Shown: positions 27,753-36,855 of the stretch, piece by piece | Position numbering within the stretch: position 1 is the stretch's first letter | Layout: the number at the start of each line of letters is the position of its first letter | Assembly (NCBI RefSeq): GCF_900113065.1 | Contig: NZ_FOOA01000005.1 | Span: 62,001 to 126,000, forward strand | Reading direction: 5' to 3' | DNA length: 64,000 bases | Source: Aureimonas phyllosphaerae | GTDB lineage: Bacteria; Pseudomonadota; Alphaproteobacteria; Rhizobiales; Rhizobiaceae | Made by a program: the position numbers and the translations under genes | The notes under the pieces: model-generated | What the model was told of the DNA's origin: nothing | The model's input: only the letters and a program-made list of their open reading frames with translations | Databases searched by the model: none

Positions 27753-28510
27753 GCCGCGACGCCCGGCGCGCCTTCGATCGTGCCTGGCGTGACGCCGTCG
27801 ATCGGCAGGCCGCCCTCGCGCTGCGACACGCGCTGGTGGAGATGCACCATCATCGCCGCGGCGAAGAGCGGGGTCAGAAGGTTCAGGATCGGCACCGCCA
27901 GGAAGGCCGCCAGAAGCAGGCCGGCGGCGAAGACCGTGCCGCCGTAGCGCGAGCGAAGCGCGCGGACTTCCTCCTCCGATCGGTAGCGAAGCGCTGCGAA
28001 CTCGAAATACTCGCGGCCGAGAAGGTAGCCGTTGATCACGAAGAAGGCGCCGAAATTGACCACCGGCACGAGAAGCAGCGCGAAGGCGAGGAGGTTGCCG
28101 AGGATCACGACGCCGAAGAACTTGACCGACAGGACGATCGAGCGCCCGAGCGGCAGCGCGCGGCCGACGGCATGGCCGGGATAGTCGCCCTGCTCCACGA
28201 CCTCCGCGACGTCGTCGAGGAAGAGGCCCGCGATCACCGCCGAGACCGGCGCGATCAGGAAGGCGAGAAGGAAGGCGAGCGCGATGCCTGCCGCCCAGCC
28301 TGCAAGGGTCCCGGCATTGTCGACCCAGGCCGGCATGTCCGGCGAGAACTGCGAGAAGAACGGGATCACCTCGGCCTCGAACAGCCAGCGCACCGCGAAC
28401 CAGAGCGCCACGAGGACGACGGCAGTGAGACCGAGCGATTTCCAGAGCGCGGCCCGGAAGGGCGGTGAGAAGACGTCGCCGAGGGCGCGGCCAGCCGAGG
28501 CCAGGATCAT
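27713..28510 (-). CDS. EI24 domain / CysZ-like membrane protein
   Basis: 265 residues from ATG 28510. Four to six hydrophobic segments and the motifs [41 protein letters not shown] match EI24/CysZ family proteins. CysZ in E. coli is a sulfate permease; many alphaproteobacterial relatives are only distantly related, so sulfate uptake is a possibility, not a finding. It is divergent from gshB with 140 bases between, and glutathione synthesis does need sulfur. The stop lies inside the convergent nth gene (40-base overlap). Confidence 0.82.
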   Translation of the reverse strand: MILASAGRALGDVFSPPFRAALWKSLGLTAVVLVALWFAVRWLFEAEVIPFFSQFSPDMPAWVDNAGTLAGWAAGIALAFLLAFLIAPVSAVIAGLFLDDVAEVVEQGDYPGHAVGRALPLGRSIVLSVKFFGVVILGNLLAFALLLVPVVNFGAFFVINGYLLGREYFEFAALRYRSEEEVRALRSRYGGTVFAAGLLLAAFLAVPILNLLTPLFAAAMMVHLHQRVSQREGGLPIDGVTPGTIEGAPGVAAQPPGRFAPGGRG

Positions 28511-28650
28511 CGCTGAGGCTCCATCGTGTGTTCGGGAACAGGAGATGGGACGGCGGAGCGCCGCCAGCAATGGCACGCCCCAAGTGGACTTGCGCGCCCA
28601 TCCCCGCTACCTCGCGCGAGAAGACGCCCTTTCCAGCCGAGGAAGCCGCC

Positions 28651-29589
28651 ATGTCGCTCAAGGTCGCGGTCCAGATGGACCATGTGTCGGGAATCACCAT
28701 CAAGGGCGATTCGACCTTCGCCCTGTGCCTGGAGGCCGAGCGGCGGGGGCACCAGCTCTTCCACTACACGCCCGACCGCCTCTCGCTGCGCGACGGGCGC
28801 GCGACGGCCCGCGTCGAGACGCTGAACCTCGTCGAGGAGCAGGGGAAGCATTTCGTGCTCGGGGCCCAGGAGAAGGTGGACCTCGCCGACATGGACGTGG
28901 TGCTCTTGCGCCAGGACCCGCCCTTCGACATGAACTACATCACCTCGACCCACATCCTGGAGCGGGTTCACCCGAAGACGCTGGTGGTCAACGATCCGGC
29001 CTGGGTGCGCAACATGCCGGAGAAGATCTTCGTCACCGAGTTCGCCGACCTGATGCCGGAGACGATCATCACCAAGGACCCGCAGGAGGTCGCCGACTTC
29101 CGCGCCGAGTTCGGCGAGATCGTGATGAAGCCGCTCTACGGCAACGGCGGGGCCGGCGTCTTCCACCTCACGAAGGAGGACCGCAACCTCTCCTCCTTCA
29201 TGGAGACCTTCGCGCTCCTCTTCCGCGAGCCCTTCATCGTGCAGCGCTACCTGAAGGACGTGCGCAAGGGCGACAAGCGCGTCATCCTCATCGACGGCGA
29301 GCCGGTCGGTGCGATCAACCGCGTACCGTCCGAGACCGACGCGCGCTCCAACATGCATGTCGGCGGGCGCGCCGAGCCGACCGAGCTGACGGAGCGCGAG
29401 CGCGAGATCTGCGCGCGCATCGGCCCGACGCTGAAGGCGCGCGGCCAGGTGTTCGTCGGCATCGACGTGATCGGCGACTACCTCACCGAGATCAACGTGA
29501 CGTCCCCGACGGGCATCCGTGAGGTGAAGCGCTTCGGCGGCGCCGACATCGCCGCGCTCTACTGGGACGCCGTCGAGGCGAAGCGCTGA
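28651..29589 (+). CDS. gshB: Glutathione synthase
   Basis: 312 residues from ATG 28651. The N-terminal start [20 protein letters not shown], the [16 protein letters not shown]-grasp loop and the C-terminal metal-binding [13 protein letters not shown] agree with prokaryotic glutathione synthases. It joins gamma-glutamylcysteine and glycine with ATP in the cytoplasm. It stands in the gshB - comM - yraN - rsmI neighbourhood typical of Hyphomicrobiales, although here three other genes intervene. A hairpin follows the stop. Confidence 0.96.
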   Translation: MSLKVAVQMDHVSGITIKGDSTFALCLEAERRGHQLFHYTPDRLSLRDGRATARVETLNLVEEQGKHFVLGAQEKVDLADMDVVLLRQDPPFDMNYITSTHILERVHPKTLVVNDPAWVRNMPEKIFVTEFADLMPETIITKDPQEVADFRAEFGEIVMKPLYGNGGAGVFHLTKEDRNLSSFMETFALLFREPFIVQRYLKDVRKGDKRVILIDGEPVGAINRVPSETDARSNMHVGGRAEPTELTEREREICARIGPTLKARGQVFVGIDVIGDYLTEINVTSPTGIREVKRFGGADIAALYWDAVEAKR

Positions 29590-29594
29590 AGCCC

Positions 29595-29630
29595 GTTCCT
29601 GAACGCCCGATGAACAGGGCGTTCGGGAAC
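29595..29630 (+). terminator. Hairpin after gshB
   Basis: GTTCCTGAACGCCC pairs with GGGCGTTCGGGAAC (one mismatch in 14) over an 8-base loop, six bases after the gshB stop. No T-run follows, so this may be a weak terminator or an RNA-stabilising structure. Confidence 0.45.
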
Positions 29631-29688
29631 CGTTCGACCGCGCCGTGCTTGAATGCGTTCATCGAAGCCTTGTGACCGGACGGCTCCC

Positions 29689-30348
29689 ATGCCCCGCCTG
29701 ACCTTCCTGAAATCCGCCCTCCTGATCGGTGCCCTCCTCGTGCCGGGCATTGCCAGCGCCGCGACCGCGATCGCGACCACCAACGTCAACCTGCGCGCCG
29801 GCCCGTCCACCGCCTATCCGCCCGTCAACGTGGTGCGCGGTGGCGAGGACGTGCGCGTCTACGGGTGCCTCGCCAACCGCTCGTGGTGCGACGTCGACTT
29901 CTACGGCCAGCGCGGCTGGATGTCGTCGAACTACCTCGCCTTCGTGCGCGGCGGCGTGCGCTACACCGGCGAGCGCTCGGTGCGCTACATCGGCGCGCCG
30001 GTCGTCACCTACTCGTTCGGCGACTACTGGGATCGCTACTACCGCGATCGGCCTTTCTATCGCGAGCGTCAGCGTTGGGACGGCATCTACGGTCCGCGCA
30101 TCTTCGACCGCGGTGGTCCGCCGCGCCGCGACTGGCGCGACGGCCCTCCGCCCCCGCCCTATGCGCGCCGCGACGACCGCCGCTGGGAGGAGCGTCGCGA
30201 CGAACGTCGGGACCGCTGGGAAGAGCGCCGCGAGGAACGGCGCCAGCGCTGGGAGGACCGGCGCGACCGCTACGAGGACGGCCCGCCGCGCTGGCAGCGC
30301 ACCGATGCCGGCCCGTTCGATCCCGAGGGCTACGACCGCGATTACTGA
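29689..30348 (+). CDS. Exported SH3b-domain protein with a charged RWEERR-type tail
   Basis: 219 residues from ATG 29689. Signal peptide (SALLIGALLVPGIASA), one bacterial SH3 domain at about 28-85 (NVNLRAGPSTAYPPVNVV; WCDVDFYGQRGWMSSNYLA), an aromatic stretch (SFGDYWDRYYRDRPFYRERQ) and then a tail of Arg/Glu/Asp/Trp repeats (RWEERRDERRDRWEERREER). SH3b domains often bind cell-wall peptides, so a periplasmic, wall-associated role is likely. The repetitive tail is probably a charged helix. Similar SH3-plus-basic-tail proteins are frequent in Hyphomicrobiales. Confidence 0.8.
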   Translation: MPRLTFLKSALLIGALLVPGIASAATAIATTNVNLRAGPSTAYPPVNVVRGGEDVRVYGCLANRSWCDVDFYGQRGWMSSNYLAFVRGGVRYTGERSVRYIGAPVVTYSFGDYWDRYYRDRPFYRERQRWDGIYGPRIFDRGGPPRRDWRDGPPPPPYARRDDRRWEERRDERRDRWEERREERRQRWEDRRDRYEDGPPRWQRTDAGPFDPEGYDRDY

Positions 30349-30352
30349 CCAC

Positions 30353-30378
30353 AAAAAAGGGCGTCTCGGGGCGCCCTT
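30353..30378 (-). terminator. Terminator in a convergent gap
   Basis: AAGGGCG pairs with CGCCCTT around an 8-base loop. Read on the minus strand it ends in TTTTTT, so it mainly terminates the lipoprotein gene at 30400; on the plus strand it could weakly stop the SH3 gene. Confidence 0.75.
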
Positions 30379-30399
30379 CTTCGTTTCTGCACGGAGCCG

Positions 30400-31098
30400 T
30401 CAGACGCCCGCTGCGCCCTTCGCCAGCGGCTTCGGCGCGCCGACGCGGGGTGCCGCGGGAGCCGGCGCCGCTGCGGGGGCCGGAGGGGCCACCGGCGCTC
30501 CGATCTTCGGCGCGAGCTCCAGCTGCGCCGGCTCGCGGGTCACCTTCCCGTAGATGCGGCGCTCCAGGTCCTTGGCGAGTTCGCGCGCCATCGCCCGGTC
30601 GACCCGCGCACGGTCCTGCGCGACCGAGATCACCGCGCCGGCGATGCCGTTGATCGCGCCCTGGTCCGACGTGCGCGCGTCGAAGCGGGTGATCTCGGTG
30701 CCGTCCTCCGCGCGCAGCACGCCCTTGGCCGTCAGGTGGTTGGAATCGCCGGCGAGAAGCGAGGCGACCGGGTTCTTGTAGTGAACGTCGACCAGCGTCA
30801 GGTCGAGCACGGCCGGCTTGCCCGGATGGGCGCCGACGAGCTGGGTGGGCACGGTCTGGCGCACCTGCGGCAGAAGATCGGTGTGCGCCTTCAGCGTTGG
30901 GGCGGTATTGATGTCCACCCGCGTGATGGCCAGCGGGCCGGTGGTCTTGACGATGGGCTGGGCGCAGCCGGCGAGCAGGAGCGCAAGGCCTGCCGCAGCG
31001 AGAGGTCTGAACGCGAAAGATGAAAATCCCGGGAGGTCGAAGGAGAGCGACCTGTAGCGGCGACCGGGCCCGCCTAGTAGTTTGATTGTGACCGGCAA
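30400..31098 (-). CDS. Putative lipoprotein of unknown function
   Basis: Up to 232 residues. The lipobox LLLAGC follows a hydrophobic stretch (RPLAAAGLALLLAGC), so the mature protein starts at Cys and is membrane-anchored in the periplasm. Residues 60-190 form an alpha/beta domain (AVLDLTLVDVHYKNPVASLL; VKGVLRAEDGTEITRFDA) that I do not recognise. The C-terminus is Pro/Ala-rich (APVAPPAPAAAPAPAAP). The start is uncertain: no ATG or GTG lies ahead of the signal peptide, only TTG at 31098, which would give an N-terminal extension of about 30 residues with no clear ribosome site. Confidence 0.6.
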   Translation of the reverse strand: MPVTIKLLGGPGRRYRSLSFDLPGFSSFAFRPLAAAGLALLLAGCAQPIVKTTGPLAITRVDINTAPTLKAHTDLLPQVRQTVPTQLVGAHPGKPAVLDLTLVDVHYKNPVASLLAGDSNHLTAKGVLRAEDGTEITRFDARTSDQGAINGIAGAVISVAQDRARVDRAMARELAKDLERRIYGKVTREPAQLELAPKIGAPVAPPAPAAAPAPAAPRVGAPKPLAKGAAGV

Positions 31099-31270
31099 GC
31101 GCTTCGTCCGGTCAAGTTTGCGTGTCCCGCCATCGACCCGTCGAACACCGAGCGAAAACGCGCAGGAGTTGTGGAAGACGGTGTTTGTTCCCGCCTCGTT
31201 CTTGTCGCCGCTGCGGTGCTTCGCTAATCTTCAAAGGATTGGGGCGACAGGCGTTGGGGAACGGGCCGGC

Positions 31271-32803
31271 ATGATCTCGCGCGTCAGGACCGTCGCCTTC
31301 CAGGGCGTCGACGCCATTCCGGTCGATGTCGAGGTGATGGTCGCGCCCGGCAAGATGGGAATGCAGATCGTCGGCCTCGCCGACAAGGCGGTGGCGGAAA
31401 GCCGCGAGCGCGTCCAGGCGGCGCTCCACGCGTCCGGCCTGTCGATGCCCCCCAAGCGCGTGACGGTGAACCTCGCGCCCGCCGACCTGCCGAAGGAAGG
31501 CTCGCACTACGACCTGCCGATCGCCCTCGGGCTGATGGCGGCGCTCGGCGCGCTGCCCGCCGAGAAACTCGCGGGCTACCTCGTCCTCGGCGAACTCTCG
31601 CTTGGCGGAACGGTCTCGCCGGTCGCGGGCGTCCTGCCGGCGGCGATGGCGGCCCACGACCTGTCGCTCGGCCTGATCTGCCCGGAGGCCGGCGGTCCGG
31701 AAGCCGCCTGGGCGAGCGTCGACATGCCGATCGTCGCCGCGCGCAGCCTGATCCAGATCGCCAACCACTTCCGCGGCACGCAGGTCCTCGGCCGGCCCGA
31801 GCCTGCCGTGCGCGCGTCCGCCGCGGACCTCCCCGACATGGCCGAAATCCGCGGGCAGGCGACCGCCCGCCGGGCGCTCGAGGTGGCGGCCGCCGGCGGC
31901 CACAACATGCTGATGTGCGGGCCGCCGGGCTCCGGCAAGTCGATGATCGCCGGACGCCTGCCCTCGATCCTGCCGCCGCTGGTGCCCGCCGAGATCCTCG
32001 ACGTGTCGCGCATCGCCTCGATCGCGGGCGAGTTGTCCGATGGCCGGCTGTCGGATCGGCGTCCCTTCCGCGCACCGCACCACTCCGCCTCGATGGCCGC
32101 GATGGTCGGCGGCGGCCATCGCACGCGCCCCGGCGAGGTGTCGCTCGCCCATCGCGGCGTGCTCTTTCTCGACGAATTGCCGGAGTTCTCGCCCGCCGTA
32201 CTCGATTCGCTCCGCCAGCCGATCGAAAGCGGGGAGAGCGTCATCGCGCGCGCCAACTACCGCGTCACATACCCCGCGCGGTTCCAGCTCGTCGCCGCGA
32301 TGAACCCCTGCCGCTGCGGGATGGCCGGCGAGCCCGGTCATGCCTGCGCGCGCGGGCCCCGCTGCGCCTCGGACTACCAGGCCCGCGTTTCCGGCCCGCT
32401 GCTCGACCGCATCGACATCCGCATCGACGTGCCCGCCGTCTCGGCCGCCGACCTCCTGACCGTCGCCCCGTCCGAGCCGTCGGCCACGGTGCGCGCGCGC
32501 GTCGAGGCCGCTCGTCGGATCCAGTCCGCCCGCTACGAGACGCTGGGTCTTCCCGCCACGACGCTCAACGCCCACTGCTCTGCCGCCCTCGTGGAGCGGG
32601 TCGCCGCGCCCGATGCCGCCGGCTCGAAGCTCCTGCGCGAGGCGGCCGAGCGCATGGCCTTCTCGGCCCGCGCCTACCACCGCATCCTCAAGGTCGCCCG
32701 GACGCTGGCCGACCTTGCCGGCAGCGAGACCGTCGGTCGCCCGCACCTCGCCGAAGCCATCAGCTACCGCGTCGCCACCGAGCGCCCGGCGGTCGCGGGG
32801 TAG
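31271..32803 (+). CDS. comM: YifB/ComM family Mg-chelatase-like AAA+ ATPase
   Basis: 510 residues from ATG 31271; the frame upstream lacks similarity. Lon-protease-like N-terminal half (VVVEVMVAPGKMGMQIVGL region and KRVTVNLAPADLPKEGSHYD), Walker A GPPGSGKSMI, Walker B VLFLDELPEF, arginine-finger and C-terminal Mg-chelatase domain with a Cys cluster (NPCRCG, HACARGPRCA). ComM is a branch-migration helicase that helps integrate foreign DNA during natural transformation; in non-competent bacteria its role is open. Followed by the composite repeat. Confidence 0.94.
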   Translation: MISRVRTVAFQGVDAIPVDVEVMVAPGKMGMQIVGLADKAVAESRERVQAALHASGLSMPPKRVTVNLAPADLPKEGSHYDLPIALGLMAALGALPAEKLAGYLVLGELSLGGTVSPVAGVLPAAMAAHDLSLGLICPEAGGPEAAWASVDMPIVAARSLIQIANHFRGTQVLGRPEPAVRASAADLPDMAEIRGQATARRALEVAAAGGHNMLMCGPPGSGKSMIAGRLPSILPPLVPAEILDVSRIASIAGELSDGRLSDRRPFRAPHHSASMAAMVGGGHRTRPGEVSLAHRGVLFLDELPEFSPAVLDSLRQPIESGESVIARANYRVTYPARFQLVAAMNPCRCGMAGEPGHACARGPRCASDYQARVSGPLLDRIDIRIDVPAVSAADLLTVAPSEPSATVRARVEAARRIQSARYETLGLPATTLNAHCSAALVERVAAPDAAGSKLLREAAERMAFSARAYHRILKVARTLADLAGSETVGRPHLAEAISYRVATERPAVAG

Positions 32804-32818
32804 GGCTCGGTCGGGATG

Positions 32819-32994
32819 GCGGGGCTGCCGCCCCGATCCCCGCTCGGGAAGGAATTCCCGAACCCTTCTTTTCGTTTGACGATCTTTCCAAAGACGAAGG
32901 CGGCCTGCAGCCCCCTTCGTCTTTGGACTCTCTTCGAATGGAGAGGGGTTCCAGGGGAAATCATTTCCCTTGGCGGGGTCTGGGGCAGAGCCCC
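32819..32994. repeat. Composite palindromic intergenic repeat, copy 1
   Basis: Left module 32819-32880 matches the second copy (41302-41363) at 57 of 62 bases. It contains GGGGCTGCCGCCCC and the palindrome TCGGGAAGGAATTCCCGA. Right module 32945-32994 holds the hairpin at 32951-32973 and GGGGCAGAGCCCC. Between them is an unrelated hairpin. The copy lies between comM and the adenosine kinase gene, tail to tail. I know of no named family that fits. Confidence 0.85.
32888..32926. terminator. Core hairpin of repeat copy 1
   Basis: CCAAAGACGAAGG pairs perfectly with CCTTCGTCTTTGG over a 13-base, itself partly paired loop. The stem is nearly symmetric, so it could stop transcription from both convergent genes, although only short T-runs follow on either side. 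Confidence 0.5.
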
Positions 32995-33010
32995 ATCGTC
33001 CAAGTCGCAC

Positions 33011-34009
33011 TCACCCCAGGATCGCCCGGACCTCCGGCAGGTCAGCGAGATGCGTCTGGGGGCGGGGGCCGATCTGCGCGATGATGTGGCCGGCGGCGAT
33101 GGCGCCGAGACGGGCGGACTGGTCATGGGGGAGGCCGGCTGTGTAGCCGCGCAGGAAGCCGGAGGCGAAGAGGTCGCCGGCACCCGTCGTGTCGACGACG
33201 TCGGGAACGACGGTCGCGGGGAAGGCCTGTCGGCTGGCGCCTTCGACGACCACGCAGCCTTCGGCGCCGCGGGTGACGACGGCGAGGCGCTTGGCATCCT
33301 GGCCGAGGTGGTGCAGGGCTTCTTCCAGGATCTCGGTCTGGTAGAGCGCCAGCGCCTCCGGCTCGTTGGCGAAGACGATGTCGACGGTGCCGGATCGCAT
33401 GAGGTCGAGGAACTCGGCGCGGTAGCGGTGGACGCAGAAACTGTCCGACAGCGTCATCGCGACCTCGCGCCCGTGGGTGTGGGCGATCCGGGCGGCTTCG
33501 AGGATCGCGTCCTTGGCGCGCGGCGGATCCCAGAGGTAGCCCTCGAAATAGGTGACGCGGGCGGCGGCGACGATCTCCTCGACCACGTCCTCGGGCGACA
33601 GCTCGATGCAGGCGCCGAGATAGGTGTTCATCGACCGCTCGCCGTCGGGCGTGACGAGGATCATCGAGCGGGCGGTCGGCGGCGTATCGGCGAGCGGCGC
33701 CGTCTCGTAGCGGATGCCGAGCGAGCGGATGTCGTGGGCGAAGATGCGGCCGAGCTGGTCGTCCGCAACCTTGCCGAAGTAGGCGCCGGTGCCGCCGAGC
33801 GAGACGAGGCCGGCCACCGTGTTGCCGGCGCTGCCGCCCGACATCTCGGTGGCCGGGCCCATCTTGCCGTAGAGCTCCTCGGCGCGGGCGGCGTCGATCA
33901 GCGTCATGGCGCCCTTCTCGATGCCGGCCTCGGCCAGGAACGCATCGTCGGTCCGCGAGATGATGTCGACGATGGCGTTGCCGATCGTCAGGAGGTCGTA
34001 GTCGGCCAT
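33011..34009 (-). CDS. Adenosine kinase (PfkB family)
   Basis: 332 residues from ATG 34007-34009. PfkB signatures: GGSAGNTVAGLVSLGG near the N-terminus and DTTGAGDLFASGFLRGY with catalytic Asp near the C-terminus. The N-terminal DLLTIGNAIVDIISR and VLVTPDGERSMNTYLGA match the adenosine kinase branch common in Alphaproteobacteria rather than ribokinase or fructokinase. It phosphorylates adenosine to AMP in purine salvage. Inferred from similarity, since PfkB kinases are diverse. It is placed between comM and yraN, where other genomes often have these two adjacent. Confidence 0.85.
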   Translation of the reverse strand: MADYDLLTIGNAIVDIISRTDDAFLAEAGIEKGAMTLIDAARAEELYGKMGPATEMSGGSAGNTVAGLVSLGGTGAYFGKVADDQLGRIFAHDIRSLGIRYETAPLADTPPTARSMILVTPDGERSMNTYLGACIELSPEDVVEEIVAAARVTYFEGYLWDPPRAKDAILEAARIAHTHGREVAMTLSDSFCVHRYRAEFLDLMRSGTVDIVFANEPEALALYQTEILEEALHHLGQDAKRLAVVTRGAEGCVVVEGASRQAFPATVVPDVVDTTGAGDLFASGFLRGYTAGLPHDQSARLGAIAAGHIIAQIGPRPQTHLADLPEVRAILG

Positions 34010-34038
34010 ACGGAGAGGAGCCTTCGGGTTTCGGGTGG

Positions 34039-34416
34039 TCAGGCGGGGGCCCAGGCATTGGGGATGTGGACCGGCCAGCGGCGGGGCAGGACGGCGACGA
34101 TGTCGAAGCGCAGCGACAGGCGAGCATGGTCGCGCTGCTTCTGGAGCCAGAGGTCGGCGGCGCGCGCGATGCGGGCCTGTGCGGCGGGCGTGACCGCGTC
34201 CATGGCGGCTTCCAGGCTGGCGCGCGCCTTCACCTCGACGATCGCGACCGTATCGCCGCGCCGGGCGACGATATCGATCTCGCCGAGCTTCGTGCGGTGG
34301 CGCATGGCGAGGATGCGGTAGCCCTTGAGGCGGAGCGCCCAGGCCGCCAGCCACTCGCCGCGATGACCCTTGGCGAAGCGCGCGCGGCGCTCGGCGAGGC
34401 GATCGGCGGTCTTCAT
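34039..34416 (-). CDS. yraN: YraN family protein (UPF0102), endonuclease-like fold
   Basis: 125 residues. The motif [21 protein letters not shown] shows the Glu-x-Asp...Glu-x-Lys pattern of PD-(D/E)xK folds, characteristic of UPF0102. Biochemical role unresolved; a Holliday-junction-resolvase-like activity has been suggested from structure. It overlaps the rsmI stop by four bases (34413-34416), an arrangement conserved in many Proteobacteria, and is last in a minus-strand operon rdgB-hemW-ynfA-rsmI-yraN. Confidence 0.9.
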   Translation of the reverse strand: MKTADRLAERRARFAKGHRGEWLAAWALRLKGYRILAMRHRTKLGEIDIVARRGDTVAIVEVKARASLEAAMDAVTPAAQARIARAADLWLQKQRDHARLSLRFDIVAVLPRRWPVHIPNAWAPA

Positions 34417-35336
34417 GGAGACTTCAGCGCCAGAGCGCGTTGGTAGAGATCGCGGCGGGAAAGGCCGGTCAGCTTCACCGCCTCCTGCGCGGCCTTGGCG
34501 GGCTTCATCTCGGCAAGGAGCCCGCGCAGGATGGCGTCGACGTCGGCCGGCGCGTCCGCCGCCTCGTCGGCTGGCGGGCCGATGCAGACGACGATCTCGC
34601 CGCGCACGCGCTCCATCACGGCGAACTCGGCGGCGAGGTCCGGCAGGGGCGCGCGGTAGATCGTCTCGAAGGCCTTGGTGAGTTCGCGGCAGACGGCGGC
34701 GGGACGCGGGCCCAGCACATCCGCCATGTCGGCGAGACTGTCGGCGATCCGGTGCGGTGCCTCAAAGAACAGGAGCGTGCCGGGAATGCGGGCGAGCGCC
34801 TCCAGCCGCGCCCGCCGACCGCTTTCCTTGGCGGGCAGGAAACCGGCGAAGAAGAAGGCGTCTGACGGCAGCCCCGAAGCGAGAAGCGCGGCGAGCGGCG
34901 CGGAGGCGCCGGGCACCGGAACGACGGGGAGGCCCCGCGCGATCGCCTCGCGCCCGAGCCGGTAGCCGGGATCGGAGACGAGCGGTGTCCCGGCGTCGGA
35001 GACGAGGGCGACGGAGCGCCCGGCAGCGAGCTCCCCGAGCAGCGCCTCGTCGGCGCTCTCGGCCGAATGCTCATGATAGGACCAGGCCCGGCGTCGGATG
35101 CCGTAGCGCTGCAGGAGCTTGCCGGTCTGGCGCGTGTCCTCGCAGGCGAGGACGTCGGCGCCCGCGATGATCTCCAGCGCGCGCAGCGTGATGTCGCCGA
35201 GGTTCCCGATCGGAGTGGCGACGAAATAGAGCGCCGGCTCGGGGCGGTAGGCGGGGAAGGCGGCGTCGCGGATCGTGAAGCCGCCGCGCTCCTCGCCGGT
35301 CGCGATCGTGGGCTCGGCGTCGGGCTCGTCGCTCAT
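34413..35336 (-). CDS. rsmI: 16S rRNA (cytidine1402-2'-O)-methyltransferase RsmI
   Basis: 307 residues from ATG 35334-35336. [47 protein letters not shown] and the C-terminal GLSRRDLYQ identify RsmI of the tetrapyrrole methylase fold. It modifies the ribosomal decoding region. The N-terminus has about 30 additional residues before the first family motif; the start is fixed by the four-base overlap with ynfA. A LpoA-type gene often precedes rsmI in Proteobacteria; ynfA stands there here. Confidence 0.95.
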   Translation of the reverse strand: MSDEPDAEPTIATGEERGGFTIRDAAFPAYRPEPALYFVATPIGNLGDITLRALEIIAGADVLACEDTRQTGKLLQRYGIRRRAWSYHEHSAESADEALLGELAAGRSVALVSDAGTPLVSDPGYRLGREAIARGLPVVPVPGASAPLAALLASGLPSDAFFFAGFLPAKESGRRARLEALARIPGTLLFFEAPHRIADSLADMADVLGPRPAAVCRELTKAFETIYRAPLPDLAAEFAVMERVRGEIVVCIGPPADEAADAPADVDAILRGLLAEMKPAKAAQEAVKLTGLSRRDLYQRALALKSP

Positions 35337-35659
35337 GCCGCCCTCGGCGCCCAGAGGATGACGGCCGCGCCCGCGAGGCAGAGCGCAGCGCCCACGAGGT
35401 CGAACCGGTCCGGCCTTGCGCCCTCCGCGCCCCACATCCACAGGAGCGAGGCGAGAATGTAGATCCCGCCATAGGCGGCATAGGCGCGCCCGGCGAACTC
35501 CGCGTCGACGCGCGTCAGGGCATAGGCGAAAAGTGTGAGCGCAACGACGCCGGGAGCCAGCCACCAGCGCGAGGCGTCGAGCCGCAACACCGCCCAGACC
35601 GCGAAACAGCCGGCGATCTCCGCCACGGCCGCGAAGGCATAGACGGCGAGCGTCGTCAC
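35333..35659 (-). CDS. ynfA: YnfA family small membrane protein (UPF0060)
   Basis: 108 residues with four transmembrane helices (about 3-25, 30-48, 60-80, 88-106) and the family motifs [13 protein letters not shown] and [10 protein letters not shown]. YnfA belongs to the DMT superfamily and is sometimes linked to small multidrug resistance, without firm proof. The start is GTG at 35659; it overlaps the hemW stop as GTGA, and its own stop overlaps the rsmI ATG as ATGA. I chose this start on those overlaps and on the family N-terminus. Confidence 0.9.
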   Translation of the reverse strand: MTTLAVYAFAAVAEIAGCFAVWAVLRLDASRWWLAPGVVALTLFAYALTRVDAEFAGRAYAAYGGIYILASLLWMWGAEGARPDRFDLVGAALCLAGAAVILWAPRAA

Positions 35660-36855
35660 GCGAGGTCCGCCACCACGGCGTCGAGCACCAGCATGCCGGT
35701 CGGCGTCGCGCGGATGCGGTCGGGCCCGAGACGCTCGACCATGCCGTGGCCGGCGAGCTCGCGGACCGTCTCGGCGTCGAGGTCGCGCCCGGACAGATCG
35801 CGCCAGCGCTTCAGATCCATGCCCTCGACGAGGCGCAGGCCCATCAGCATCAGCTCGTCCGCCTGCTCCTGCGCCTCGAGCGGCACGTCCTCGACGAAGC
35901 CGGCGTCCCAGTCCTCGACCATGCGCAGCCAGGTTTCCGGATGCTTCTCGTTGGATACGGCGTGGCGCGTGCCGTCCGGGCCGGGAAGGCGGGCGTGGGC
36001 GCCGGGGCCGACGCCGGCATAGAGGCCGTAGCGCCAGTAGGTGAGGTTGTGGCGCGATTCCGCGCCCGGCACGGCGTGGTTGGAAATCTCGTAGGCCGGA
36101 AGGCCGTGCGCGCGGGTGATTTCCTGCGTCGCCTCGTAGAGCTCGGCCGAAAGCTCGCCGTCCGGCACCTTCAGCTTGCCCGCCTTGTGGAGCGCGTGGA
36201 AGGCCGTGCCTTCCTCGATGGTCAGCTGGTAGAGCGACAGGTGGTCGGCGGCGAGCCCGATGGCCTGCGCGAGTTCGCCTTCCCAGTCCGCGACGCCCTG
36301 ACCGGGGCGGGCATAGATGAGATCGAACGAGAGGCGCGGGAAGATCTCGCGCGCGAGGCCGATCGAGCCGAGCGCCTGGGAGACGTCGTGAAGGCGGCCG
36401 AGGCGGCGAAGGTCCCGGTCGTTCAGCGCCTGCACGCCGAGCGAGACGCGGTTGACGCCGGCTGCCCGGTAGCCGCGGAAGCGCGTCGCCTCGACCGACG
36501 AGGGGTTGGCCTCCAGCGTGATTTCGGCGCCGTCGGCCACGGTCCAGAGCGAGGCGATCTCGTCGAGGATCGCGCCCACCGTCGCCGGCTCCATCAGGCT
36601 CGGCGTGCCGCCGCCCAGAAAGATCGAGGTCACGGTCTCGCCGCCGGTGCGCCGCGCCTGTTCGGCGAGCTCGCGCCGGAAGGCGGCGACATAGCGCGCC
36701 TGGTCCACCGGCTCGTGGCGGACATGGCTGTTGAAGTCGCAATACGGGCACTTGGCGGCGCAGAAGGGCCAGTGCACGTAGACGCCGAAGCCGGGATCGC
36801 CGGCCGGCGGCGTGTAGGGCCGGATCGCCGACAGGGGGCGCAGGGCGAGACTCAC
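35656..36855 (-). CDS. hemW: HemW, radical SAM heme chaperone
   Basis: 399 residues. Radical SAM CxxxCxxC at Cys32-Cys36-Cys39 ([11 protein letters not shown]), GGGTPSLM, and the HemW-specific C-terminal domain. HemW resembles HemN but acts as a heme chaperone for respiratory enzymes instead of coproporphyrinogen oxidase. Overlaps rdgB by four bases (ATGA at 36852-36855) and ynfA by four (GTGA), so it is translationally coupled in the operon. The start places the cluster motif at the standard position. Confidence 0.93.
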   Translation of the reverse strand: MSLALRPLSAIRPYTPPAGDPGFGVYVHWPFCAAKCPYCDFNSHVRHEPVDQARYVAAFRRELAEQARRTGGETVTSIFLGGGTPSLMEPATVGAILDEIASLWTVADGAEITLEANPSSVEATRFRGYRAAGVNRVSLGVQALNDRDLRRLGRLHDVSQALGSIGLAREIFPRLSFDLIYARPGQGVADWEGELAQAIGLAADHLSLYQLTIEEGTAFHALHKAGKLKVPDGELSAELYEATQEITRAHGLPAYEISNHAVPGAESRHNLTYWRYGLYAGVGPGAHARLPGPDGTRHAVSNEKHPETWLRMVEDWDAGFVEDVPLEAQEQADELMLMGLRLVEGMDLKRWRDLSGRDLDAETVRELAGHGMVERLGPDRIRATPTGMLVLDAVVADLA

